DNA from: Mangrovivirga halotolerans
GTDB lineage: Bacteria; Bacteroidota; Bacteroidia; Cytophagales; Cyclobacteriaceae
Reading direction: 5' to 3'
Assembly (NCBI RefSeq): GCF_026241165.1
Contig: NZ_JAPFQN010000005.1
Location: forward strand, 248,001 to 312,000
DNA: 64,000 bases
Both the position numbers and the translations under genes were made by a program. Below, piece by piece: positions 9,220 to 17,364 of the stretch (the stretch's first letter is position 1; the number at the start of each line of letters is the position of its first letter). The notes under the pieces are model-generated. The model was given only the letters and a program-made list of their open reading frames with translations, was not told the origin of the DNA and searched no databases.

Positions 9220-10849
9220 TTTCTTCAATTTTTAATATTTGCATTATTCCCTTTAAAGGGATTATTGCCCAGTCTGGCCTGGCATTCAGTTCATACCCTA
9301 GCTCATATACAGCCTTTTCAAGTAAGTGATACTTTAAAAGATATTTTATCTCATCATTATATCCGATATCCAGATTATTTTTAAATGCAATCCGGCAGTA
9401 TTTATCCATGAATACATTAGTAATCACTCTGAATAATTTTGAACCTAATAGAGAACAATCTTCCTTATTATCCTGATACTTCTCTGATTTGAATAAGGTA
9501 GCATAAATTGCATAGTGAAAAGATCGAAACATACCTGCCACATCTTTTAACGGAGATTGTTTTACTTTTCTATCTCTGATAGTACTTTCAGGTTCACCTT
9601 CAAAATCTAAAATAAAAAAATCATTATCCGTAAGTAACACCTGACCTAAATGATAATCACCATGTATTCTGATTCTTTTACTATTTAGCTTTAGCTCATC
9701 AAATGATAAAATATGCTTAATGATATCAGATTTATGTGCTATAAACTCATGCGCATAATCCAAACCATCTCCCTCGAGCTTATGGAGGTTAGATTCAAGC
9801 ATATTATACCGATTCTCAAAAATATAAATAAGGCGATTTTTTAACCAGACACTATAATCACCATTGTATGAACGGGGCACAAAATGCCTGTCTATTTTAT
9901 TCGAAGCTAAGGCGACATGCATTTGGGCAGTTCTCTTCGCCAGGATCTCTATTATATCTAAAAAGTCGTTTCCTATTAATTTTCTATATTCAGCAGGTAT
10001 AGAAGATGCTTTCATTCTTTTTAAATATTTCAATTTTGGTAATTCTGAAATATTTAAATCGGAAGAAAGAAAATTATCAAAAGCTGTTTCTATCTTTTTT
10101 AACATGTAATCCCATCCCTCACCATTATTCGGGATCAGTTCAGTCATTAAAGCTATTGATACAGTAAAATTACCTGAACGCACCCAGGAAACACTTCCCC
10201 CATAACTTGGTGCATGAGAAAATTCAGCAAATTCAGATAAAAACCGTACAAGCTCATGATCCGGATTATGATCCATGAACAGCTTCCTGTATATTTTTAA
10301 AATATACCTGTCATTATAAATGATAGAGGTATTACTCTGTTCTACATTAAGAAGTTGGCTGTGAATCTTATCATCTTCATCTTCAGTCATTATCTTTCCA
10401 CCTTCAAAAACAAAGTAATTGTCAACCCCAATATTGATCTGACTTGATTTTATTATATGATTAAAAAGAGCATTTCTGTAATCTTCAAGATATACAGCTT
10501 CTACTAAATATCCTGATTTTCCTTCGATCACACATCTTCCTAATATTTGAATATTCTCTTCTTCAGGAAGTTCGGTTACAAAAGAAAGGGGCAACAAATA
10601 GGTTTCAGTATATCCAGGTTCGTAAATCACCTCAACTATCACGTGATAATAATATCCAAAGTCTGTTGGTAAGGGTAAAATTCTTTCAATTTTAAAAACT
10701 TTTACCGGGGTACTTTTCCCTGCAAACCAACGACGATTTGTAATATACTGAGGCACCCAGTCTTTGATAAAAGCATCACGAAACAAGGGGTCCTTAAAAA
10801 CCTCTTGCCATTTATGGGTCGTATGTACTGCTCTTACCAAGGTTTCCAT
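9209..10849 (-). CDS. Maltokinase-like phosphotransferase (Pep2 / TreS C-terminal type)
   Basis: The N-terminal cap domain has the family motif WVPQYITNRRWFAGKS (residues 31-46). The C-terminal aminoglycoside-phosphotransferase-like kinase domain carries IHGDYHLGQVLL (catalytic loop) and FFILDFEGEP (metal-binding DFE). Maltokinase makes maltose-1-phosphate from maltose and ATP, the donor used by GlgE. In many bacteria this domain is fused to trehalose synthase (TreS) or follows a treS gene. Here it stands alone at 546 residues and no treS is present in the window. Its start overlaps the glgE stop by one base (TAATG), indicating translational coupling. Confidence 0.9.
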   Translation of the reverse strand: METLVRAVHTTHKWQEVFKDPLFRDAFIKDWVPQYITNRRWFAGKSTPVKVFKIERILPLPTDFGYYYHVIVEVIYEPGYTETYLLPLSFVTELPEEENIQILGRCVIEGKSGYLVEAVYLEDYRNALFNHIIKSSQINIGVDNYFVFEGGKIMTEDEDDKIHSQLLNVEQSNTSIIYNDRYILKIYRKLFMDHNPDHELVRFLSEFAEFSHAPSYGGSVSWVRSGNFTVSIALMTELIPNNGEGWDYMLKKIETAFDNFLSSDLNISELPKLKYLKRMKASSIPAEYRKLIGNDFLDIIEILAKRTAQMHVALASNKIDRHFVPRSYNGDYSVWLKNRLIYIFENRYNMLESNLHKLEGDGLDYAHEFIAHKSDIIKHILSFDELKLNSKRIRIHGDYHLGQVLLTDNDFFILDFEGEPESTIRDRKVKQSPLKDVAGMFRSFHYAIYATLFKSEKYQDNKEDCSLLGSKLFRVITNVFMDKYCRIAFKNNLDIGYNDEIKYLLKYHLLEKAVYELGYELNARPDWAIIPLKGIMQILKIEENEK

Positions 10850-12801
10850 TAGTGACTTATTTTTAACAAATGAAAGGGGAGAGATGCGGGATTAAGTTCA
10901 ACAAAATTCCATTCTTTATCCCATAGATATGAGTTTTCTGATAAAAGATCAGTTACAGTAAAATGATGCCCGGCTTCATAACCGAGAATATCCAGGGGCA
11001 ATTGTAACCAACCTGATTGTGTATAATGTGGATCCAGATTTACAACCATCAGCAACTGGTCCTTCTTATCATCTGATTCCTTATAGTATGCTATTATTTG
11101 TTCGTTATCTACTTCACATTTCCTGTAATTAAAGGTGTCCTGTAACGCAGGATGCACTTTTCTGAACTCATTAATTTTCTTGATGATATGTTTTAATTTT
11201 GTATCTATCTTCCACTCCCAGGTTTTCGTTTCATATTTTTCTGAGTTCATGTATTCTTCTTTTCCTGGATAAGCCTCATGAATCATATTTTCAAAAACAG
11301 GTCCGTAGATTCCATAATTTGAAGACAATGTTGCAGCCATGAAATAGCGGGTCATAAAATTCGCTGGATAACCACTTTGTAAAGAATATGGATTAATATC
11401 CGGAGTATTTGGCCAAAAATTGGGTCGAAAATAGTATTTACCCATCCCATTAACCAATTCGTCCATATACCTTTCTATATCATCTTTATTGTTACGCCAT
11501 GTATAATAAGTATATGACTGTGTAAAGCCTACTTTTGCTAATTCGTGCATTACCCTGGGTCTTGTAAAAGCCTCAGACAGGAAAATAATATCTGGATATT
11601 TACTTTTAACCTCGTTAATAATCCAATGCCAAAATCGATAAGGTTTTGTATGAGGATTATCCACCCTGAATATAGTAATACCAGCATCAATCCAATATTC
11701 GAGTATAGAATAAAGCTCTTTCCATAAATTTTTCCAATCATTTGTTTCAAAATTAATTGGTAGGATATCCTGATATTTTTTTGGTGGATTTTCTGCATAC
11801 TGAACAGAACCATCAGCTCGCCAATTAAACCATTCAGGGTGTTCTTTTACGTAGGGGTGATCAGGAGAACATTGTAAAGCGAAATCCATTGCAACCTCAA
11901 TTCCATACTTTTGTGCCTCAGATATTAGTTTCTTGAAATCATCTATTGAACCAAGTTCCGGATGCAGAGATTTATGTCCTCCTGTTTCATTACCTATTGC
12001 CCACGGACTTCCTACATCATTTTCTTCAGCAGTTACAGTATTATTTTTACCCTTACGGTGAGAAATACCAATTGGATGAATTGGTGGCAGATATAATACA
12101 TCAAATCCTAATTCAGCTAAATAAGGTAGTCTTTTGATACAATCTTTGAAATTACCATGTGTATCTGAATAGTCGCCTGCTGATCGTGGAAAAAATTCGT
12201 ACCAGCTACTAAACAAAGCTTTACGCCTGTCAATATAAACTTTCAGATCATTATCATAAACTGTTTTAAACTCCTTTTGGGGATATTTTTTTAATAAGAA
12301 AAGTAACTTATCACTCAAAGCATAATCAATAGTCTCCGGGTTTTGACTTCCCTCATTAAATAATTGAATTCCTTTTTCCAGGTATTTCTTTTCACTTTTA
12401 TTTACACTTTGTAGAATTGCTTTCAGATGCTTCACCCCATCTAATAGTTCTACATTAACAGCTTGGCCATCCTCAACCTTTCGTCGTAATTCAGATTGCC
12501 AGTTTAGTGCATGGTCTACCCAACCTTCGAGCTTAAATTCATAAAAACCCTGCTTTTCAGGTAAAAATTCCGCATACCAATGATCGTTTATAACAAAAAT
12601 CAAAGGAGTTTCTGCCCATGATCTTGAGTTTGTATGTTTATATAATAATGAACCATTTACAACATCGTGACCATCACCGAAAAGATCGCATTCAACTTTT
12701 ATCTTTTTCCCTACGATACCTTTCGCATAATACTCACCATTATTAATCTCAGGAATTACAGATTCAATAATTACTCTGCTTTGTCCCTTGTAATTTTTCA
12801 T
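10849..12801 (-). CDS. glgE: Alpha-1,4-glucan:maltose-1-phosphate maltosyltransferase
   Basis: GlgE (GH13_3) transfers maltosyl units from maltose-1-phosphate onto alpha-1,4-glucan chains in the cytoplasm. The N-terminal DUF3416-type domain (about 1-185) is followed by the barrel with YEFFPRSAG, DVLYLPPIHPIG, FRVDNPHTKP (nucleophile Asp381) and FLSEAFTRP (acid/base Glu410). The 650-residue length is normal. It is the first gene of a tightly overlapping operon with maltokinase, glgB and a GH57 gene. The 188-base upstream region separates it from msrB and holds a copy of the AATCGTTTG element. Confidence 0.96.
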   Translation of the reverse strand: MKNYKGQSRVIIESVIPEINNGEYYAKGIVGKKIKVECDLFGDGHDVVNGSLLYKHTNSRSWAETPLIFVINDHWYAEFLPEKQGFYEFKLEGWVDHALNWQSELRRKVEDGQAVNVELLDGVKHLKAILQSVNKSEKKYLEKGIQLFNEGSQNPETIDYALSDKLLFLLKKYPQKEFKTVYDNDLKVYIDRRKALFSSWYEFFPRSAGDYSDTHGNFKDCIKRLPYLAELGFDVLYLPPIHPIGISHRKGKNNTVTAEENDVGSPWAIGNETGGHKSLHPELGSIDDFKKLISEAQKYGIEVAMDFALQCSPDHPYVKEHPEWFNWRADGSVQYAENPPKKYQDILPINFETNDWKNLWKELYSILEYWIDAGITIFRVDNPHTKPYRFWHWIINEVKSKYPDIIFLSEAFTRPRVMHELAKVGFTQSYTYYTWRNNKDDIERYMDELVNGMGKYYFRPNFWPNTPDINPYSLQSGYPANFMTRYFMAATLSSNYGIYGPVFENMIHEAYPGKEEYMNSEKYETKTWEWKIDTKLKHIIKKINEFRKVHPALQDTFNYRKCEVDNEQIIAYYKESDDKKDQLLMVVNLDPHYTQSGWLQLPLDILGYEAGHHFTVTDLLSENSYLWDKEWNFVELNPASLPFHLLKISH

Positions 12802-12899
12802 TATTGACTAGTTAATTTATTAGTATAATATATTATGTTCAATACAAGATAACAATAATAAAAATGCTTTAACACCTATATATAAGTGAATATTTTACG

Positions 12900-12908
12900 C
12901 AAACGATT
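12900..12908 (-). promoter_or_regulatory. AATCGTTTG element upstream of glgE
   Basis: Read on the reverse strand this is AATCGTTTG inside GTTTAAATCGTTTGCGT. It lies about 100 bases upstream of the glgE start and is identical over nine bases to the element at 4383-4391 near the CBM48 gene. It could be an operator of a sugar-responsive LacI-type regulator. That assignment rests on position and similarity only. Confidence 0.3.
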
Positions 12909-12989
12909 TAAACCAAAATTTAGATGAATACAGGCGAATATGAATTACACAGAATGTAACAATCGATTGATAATTATAGTTAAATAGAC

Positions 12990-13451
12990 ATGGAAAAAGT
13001 TAAAATGAATTTCGTCGATAAAGACCATAATTTTGAAATAGAAGTAGATGACAAGGAATGGGAAAAACGTCTTGGACCTACAAGATATTTTATTTGCCGT
13101 GAAGCAGGGACCGAAAGACCTTTTACTGGAGAATATAATGACCATAGAGAAAAAGGCATTTATTACAGTGCTGCAACACTTGAACCGCTATTTGATTCAA
13201 AAGATAAATTTGAAAGTGGTTGCGGATGGCCATCTTTTACTAAACCTATAACCGAAGATGCAGTGGTATACCGTGAAGACCGCAGCCACGGTATGCATAG
13301 AATAGAAGTATTAGATGCAAAATCAGGTAGTCATCTCGGTCATGTATTTAATGATGGTCCTGAGCCCACAGGTTTGCGTTATTGCATAAATTCTGCGGCA
13401 TTGATTTTTGTAAAAGAAGGGGAAAGCAAACCGGAGTTCACCCCGTTTTAG
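12990..13451 (+). CDS. msrB: Peptide-methionine (R)-S-oxide reductase, zinc-less form
   Basis: MsrB reduces the R epimer of methionine sulfoxide in proteins. The catalytic cysteine is in RYCINS (Cys132), with GCGWPSF (Cys78, a possible resolving residue) and HLGHVFNDGP also present. The two CxxC pairs that bind structural zinc in most MsrB proteins are replaced: Ser60/Thr63 in YYSAATLEPLF and Asp109/Ser112 in LDAKSGSHLG. This is therefore a metal-free variant, as known for some bacterial MsrB proteins. No signal peptide is visible, so it should be cytoplasmic. It is divergent from the glgE operon. Confidence 0.94.
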   Translation: MEKVKMNFVDKDHNFEIEVDDKEWEKRLGPTRYFICREAGTERPFTGEYNDHREKGIYYSAATLEPLFDSKDKFESGCGWPSFTKPITEDAVVYREDRSHGMHRIEVLDAKSGSHLGHVFNDGPEPTGLRYCINSAALIFVKEGESKPEFTPF

Positions 13452-13750
13452 GTATAAATCAGGTAACCTCCAGTGTAATAATATCAGAAGATTTCAACCC
13501 TCGTTTTCTATCAAAATTAAATTATTCATGTTTTCAAAAGGAAAAATGATATCACTAGCGATGATGGTTTGTCATTTTTTGACATTATCTGATATTTATC
13601 GCCTTCCATCGAATATTGTACCGATGTAAGTTAATTCTCAATTCAGGGTGGTTGGTGAATACAATTACTGGTTTCTTTGTAATCGTTGTGCATGAGGAAA
13701 GGAAGATTTACTTGTTTGACTATTACTTTTTAAACCTAATTAACTTTTTT

Positions 13751-13909
13751 ATGAAAAAGATTTTCGCACTTTTAACTTTAGTTTCTTTAGGGTTAACCTC
13801 ATGCGGTTATTACACTTGCCCTACATATGCTGATACGACAACACCTGTTGAAAAAACACAGCAAGTTGAAGTAGAAGAGATGACAGAGGGGGAAACAGTG
13901 AATGGTTAA
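13751..13909 (+). CDS. Small lipoprotein, 52 residues
   Basis: From the ATG at 13751 the protein has a clear lipoprotein signal (KIFALLTLVSLGLTSCGYY) with the lipid-accepting Cys at residue 18. About 34 polar, acidic residues follow (EKTQQVEVEEMTEG). An in-frame reading extends further upstream, but the signal peptide fixes the start. A strong terminator follows directly, so it forms its own transcription unit with a long leader of up to 300 bases after msrB. Many Bacteroidota encode such short CGYYTCPTY-type lipoproteins. The function is unknown. Confidence 0.8.
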   Translation: MKKIFALLTLVSLGLTSCGYYTCPTYADTTTPVEKTQQVEVEEMTEGETVNG

Positions 13910-13934
13910 GTGAAATAACGACACGATTATACCA

Positions 13935-13967
13935 AAAGGTTTTCCCCGTAGGAAAACCTTTCTTTTT
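13935..13967 (+). terminator. Rho-independent terminator after the small lipoprotein gene
   Basis: A perfect 11-bp stem, AAAGGTTTTCC (13935-13945) with GGAAAACCTTT (13951-13961), encloses a 5-base loop and is followed by CTTTTTT. Confidence 0.93.
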
Positions 13968-14062
13968 TTATATACCTGCCTATTTAAAATTTAGCTCAAT
14001 TTCATCTCTTTTTAAGTTGCTATGCGTATTTTCGCATTAATATCAGTAAAGAAAAAAAGCAT

Positions 14063-15757
14063 ATGTCTACTAAAGAGGGAGATAAGAAAAAAAAGTCACT
14101 CAACTTTATTGAGCAAAGAATTAATCACGACAATAAAACAGGGAGATACGACAATAAAGTACATACTCGTTTTCCTCCTGAACCAAACGGTTATCTTCAT
14201 ATTGGGCACGCAAAATCAATCTGCCTGAATTTTGGTGTTGCCGAAGATTACCAGGGAAAGACCAACCTGCGATTTGATGACACGAATCCTTTGAAAGAAT
14301 CGACTGAATATGTCGATGCGATTAGAGAAGATGTGAAATGGCTTGGCTTTGACTGGGATGAAAGGGAATTTTTTGCTTCAGATTACTTTGATCAGCTTTA
14401 TGATTATGCAGTGCAATTAATCAAAAAAGGCAAAGCTTATGTTGATGATCAGTCTGTAGAAGAGATTGCCGAGACCAGAGGTACTCCAACAGTTCCGGGT
14501 AAAGAAAGCCCGTACAGGAACAGATCTGTGGAAGAAAATCTGGAACTCTTCGAAAAAATGAAAAATGGAGAATTTCATGATGGTGAAAAAATCCTTCGTG
14601 CAAAAATCGATATGTCGAGTCCTAATATGCATATGAGGGACCCGGCCTTATACAGAATCAGAAAAGTAGATCACCATCGTACCGGTAGTGAATGGTCGAT
14701 TTATCCAATGTATGATTTTGCACATTGCTTATCAGATAGCCTTGAGGGGATAACACATAGCTTATGTACTCTTGAATTTGAGGTACACAGACCATTATAC
14801 GATTGGATTCTTGATGAATTGGAGGTATTTCATCCTCAACAAATTGAATTCGCAAGATTAAATCTGAATTATACGGTGATGAGTAAGAGAAAATTACTCG
14901 AACTTGTTGAAGGAAATTATGTTTCCGGATGGGATGACCCGAGAATGCCTACTATTAGTGGCATGAGAAGAAGAGGTTATACTCCAGATTCTATTAGAAA
15001 TTTTTGTGAGACTATTGGTGTTGCCAAACGTGACGGGATAGTAGATATTGCTCTGCTTGAACATAGCGTTCGCGAAGATCTGAATAAAAAGGCAAATCGG
15101 GTAATGGGAGTACTCAACCCTGTAAAAGTGATAATCACTAACTATCCGGAGGGAGAAACAGAAGAACTTCCTGCAATCAATAATCCTGAGGATGAAAGTG
15201 CGGGTAAGAGATTACTTCCATTTGGAAGAGAGATTTATATTGATAAAGCTGACTTCATGGAAGACCCACCACGAAAATTTTTCCGCCTGGGTCCGGGAAG
15301 AGATGTTCGCTTGAAGTATGCATATATCATTACTTGTGATGATTACAAGAAAAATGAAGATACTGGTGAAATAGAAGAAATTTATTGCACCTATCATAAA
15401 GACAGTAAGTCAGGACAAGACACCAGTGGCATCAAGCCCAAAGGTACTTTGAGCTGGGTTCATGCAACAAGTGCCCTGGATATTACCGTTAATATGTATG
15501 ACAGGCTATTTAATGTTGAAGCCCCTTCAGCTGATAAAGAGAAGGATTTTAAGGAATTTCTTAATCCGGAAAGTTTAGCAGTAGCAAAAAATGCAAAAGT
15601 TGAACCTTCAGTTAAGGGTGCCAAACCAGGTACAACTGTTCAGTTTGAAAGACAAGGATATTTCTGTGTAGACCTTGATTCCACCGAAGATAATCTTATA
15701 TTTAACAGGACAGTTACTTTAAAAGATAGCTGGGCTAAACATAAAGGAAAAAAATAA
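14063..15757 (+). CDS. glnS: Glutamine--tRNA ligase
   Basis: GlnRS charges tRNA-Gln with glutamine. The class I HIGH motif is in PPEPNGYLHIGHAKS near residue 45. The KMSKS equivalent is VMSKRKL near 272. Other family segments include RFDDTNP and GWDDPRMPTISGMRRRGY. The C-terminal beta-barrel anticodon domain is complete, and 564 residues is the usual length. In Bacteroidota this enzyme is the eukaryote-like GlnRS rather than the GatCAB route. The start at 14063 follows an A-rich leader. The M28 peptidase gene begins 9 bases after its stop. Confidence 0.97.
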   Translation: MSTKEGDKKKKSLNFIEQRINHDNKTGRYDNKVHTRFPPEPNGYLHIGHAKSICLNFGVAEDYQGKTNLRFDDTNPLKESTEYVDAIREDVKWLGFDWDEREFFASDYFDQLYDYAVQLIKKGKAYVDDQSVEEIAETRGTPTVPGKESPYRNRSVEENLELFEKMKNGEFHDGEKILRAKIDMSSPNMHMRDPALYRIRKVDHHRTGSEWSIYPMYDFAHCLSDSLEGITHSLCTLEFEVHRPLYDWILDELEVFHPQQIEFARLNLNYTVMSKRKLLELVEGNYVSGWDDPRMPTISGMRRRGYTPDSIRNFCETIGVAKRDGIVDIALLEHSVREDLNKKANRVMGVLNPVKVIITNYPEGETEELPAINNPEDESAGKRLLPFGREIYIDKADFMEDPPRKFFRLGPGRDVRLKYAYIITCDDYKKNEDTGEIEEIYCTYHKDSKSGQDTSGIKPKGTLSWVHATSALDITVNMYDRLFNVEAPSADKEKDFKEFLNPESLAVAKNAKVEPSVKGAKPGTTVQFERQGYFCVDLDSTEDNLIFNRTVTLKDSWAKHKGKK

Positions 15758-15766
15758 CCACACGCA

Positions 15767-17263
15767 ATGAATAATCAACTCAAATTAATCTGCTTGTTGT
15801 TTTTATCATCCGTCATTTTAAATGCTCAGGATGATAAAGAGAGTGCACTGACTAAACAAGTCAATAATGTAATTGATAAAAATGAGTCAAAAAACTGGGT
15901 TTACAGACTTTCTTCTGATGAGTTTGGAGGTAGAGGAACAGGTACGCCAGGAATAGACTCTGCCGCCAAAATGATTACTTCTTATTGGAAAGAGCTTGGC
16001 ATTATGCCAATGGGAAGCACTGATTCTTATAAGCAATATGTAGGGCTTAGAAAGTCGATGCCTGGCAAGCAAAAATCCGTTTTCCAGATTGATGAAAACA
16101 CTTATACCCAAGGTGAACAACTATTATTCTTTACGGGAGCAGGATCGTATGATGCTGAGATAGTCTTTGTCGGACATGGATCTGAGGATGTATTGAAAAA
16201 CTTAAACATTGACGGTAAAATAGTTATGTCATGGGCTGGTTCAGAGGAAAACCAGCACCCAATGGCAATGCTCGAAGCCAGTAGTAAAAAGATCGATCTG
16301 GTTAAAGAAAATGGAGGTGTAGCACTTATTGAGCTATATAAATCTGATAAAGTACCCTGGCCTATAATTGTTAGAAATCTTAACAAAGAACAAGTGGTAT
16401 TAGATCAGGGTAATGAAACATTCCCATATGGATGGCTGAATTACAATAATGATACAATGCATGCCATGATCACTGAGATAAAGCAAGGTGAGGATACGAA
16501 TGCATCGATCACAGCTTATAGTAATTCAGAAAAGATTGATGCTTACAACCTGGTTGGAGTGATTGAGGGAACAGACCCTCGATTAAAAGAAAAATATATC
16601 GCTGTTACTGCACATTACGATCACCTGGGTACCGGCAGATCGATTGAGGGTGACTCTATATACAATGGCGCACGTGATAATGCATTAGGCATTGGAGCTA
16701 TAATGAATGCAGCTAAATTTTTCACTGAACACCCACCAAAAAGATCAATTATCCTTATTGCATTTACAGCTGAGGAGATGGGGCTACTGGGAAGTATCTG
16801 GTATGCTGATCACCCAGTAATTCCATTAGAGAAAACAGTATATAATCTAAATGCGGACGGAGCTGGATACAATGATACTACCAGAGTAAGCGTAATTGGA
16901 TTAAACAGGACTAATGTAAAAAACTACATCTATAATGCCGCCAATGCTCATGGTTTAGAAGCAGGTGATGACCCGGCTCCTGAACAAAACCTATTTGACA
17001 GATCTGATAATGCATCATTTGCACGAAAAGGTGTACCGAGTATTACCATGGCTCCAGGTATGAAAAGTTTTAACCAGGAAATATTTAAATATTATCACAA
17101 TCCTGCTGATGAAGCTGAGTCACTTAATTTTGATTATTTAGTAAAATACTGGAGCATCTTTGTTCAAACTGCTGCAATGATTGCTAATTCGGAATTTACT
17201 CCGTACTGGATGGAAGGAGATAGCTATGAAAGTCGTGCTGACGTTTTATACGGAATAAATTAA
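15767..17263 (+). CDS. Secreted M28-family metallopeptidase
   Basis: A signal peptide (residues 1-20, ending LNAQ) leads into a protein with a PA-domain-like insert near residues 110-200 and a C-terminal M28 zinc aminopeptidase domain. The di-zinc ligands can be read in TAHYDHLG (His), GARDNALG (Asp), FTAEEMGLLGS (catalytic Glu and ligand Glu), NLNADGAG (Asp) and KYYHNPADE (His). It should remove N-terminal residues from peptides in the periplasm or outside the cell. The length of 498 is typical. It probably lies in an operon with glnS and is followed by a strong terminator. Confidence 0.93.
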   Translation: MNNQLKLICLLFLSSVILNAQDDKESALTKQVNNVIDKNESKNWVYRLSSDEFGGRGTGTPGIDSAAKMITSYWKELGIMPMGSTDSYKQYVGLRKSMPGKQKSVFQIDENTYTQGEQLLFFTGAGSYDAEIVFVGHGSEDVLKNLNIDGKIVMSWAGSEENQHPMAMLEASSKKIDLVKENGGVALIELYKSDKVPWPIIVRNLNKEQVVLDQGNETFPYGWLNYNNDTMHAMITEIKQGEDTNASITAYSNSEKIDAYNLVGVIEGTDPRLKEKYIAVTAHYDHLGTGRSIEGDSIYNGARDNALGIGAIMNAAKFFTEHPPKRSIILIAFTAEEMGLLGSIWYADHPVIPLEKTVYNLNADGAGYNDTTRVSVIGLNRTNVKNYIYNAANAHGLEAGDDPAPEQNLFDRSDNASFARKGVPSITMAPGMKSFNQEIFKYYHNPADEAESLNFDYLVKYWSIFVQTAAMIANSEFTPYWMEGDSYESRADVLYGIN

Positions 17264-17283
17264 AATATCATAAAAAGATACAC

Positions 17284-17313
17284 AAGCCGGTTATTTTTTA
17301 ACCGGCTTTTTTT
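17284..17313 (+). terminator. Rho-independent terminator after the M28 peptidase gene
   Basis: A 9-bp perfect stem, AAGCCGGTT (17284-17292) with AACCGGCTT (17300-17308), encloses loop ATTTTTT and is followed by a T run. Confidence 0.93.
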
Positions 17314-17364
17314 ATGTCTTAACTTATAAAAGTCCTATCTTTCGGACTATTATTTTAATTTGAA

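Noticed and set aside
13616-13750. An in-frame extension upstream of the small lipoprotein gene
   Set aside because: The lipoprotein signal begins only at 13751; the upstream codons do not look like protein and would hide the signal peptide.
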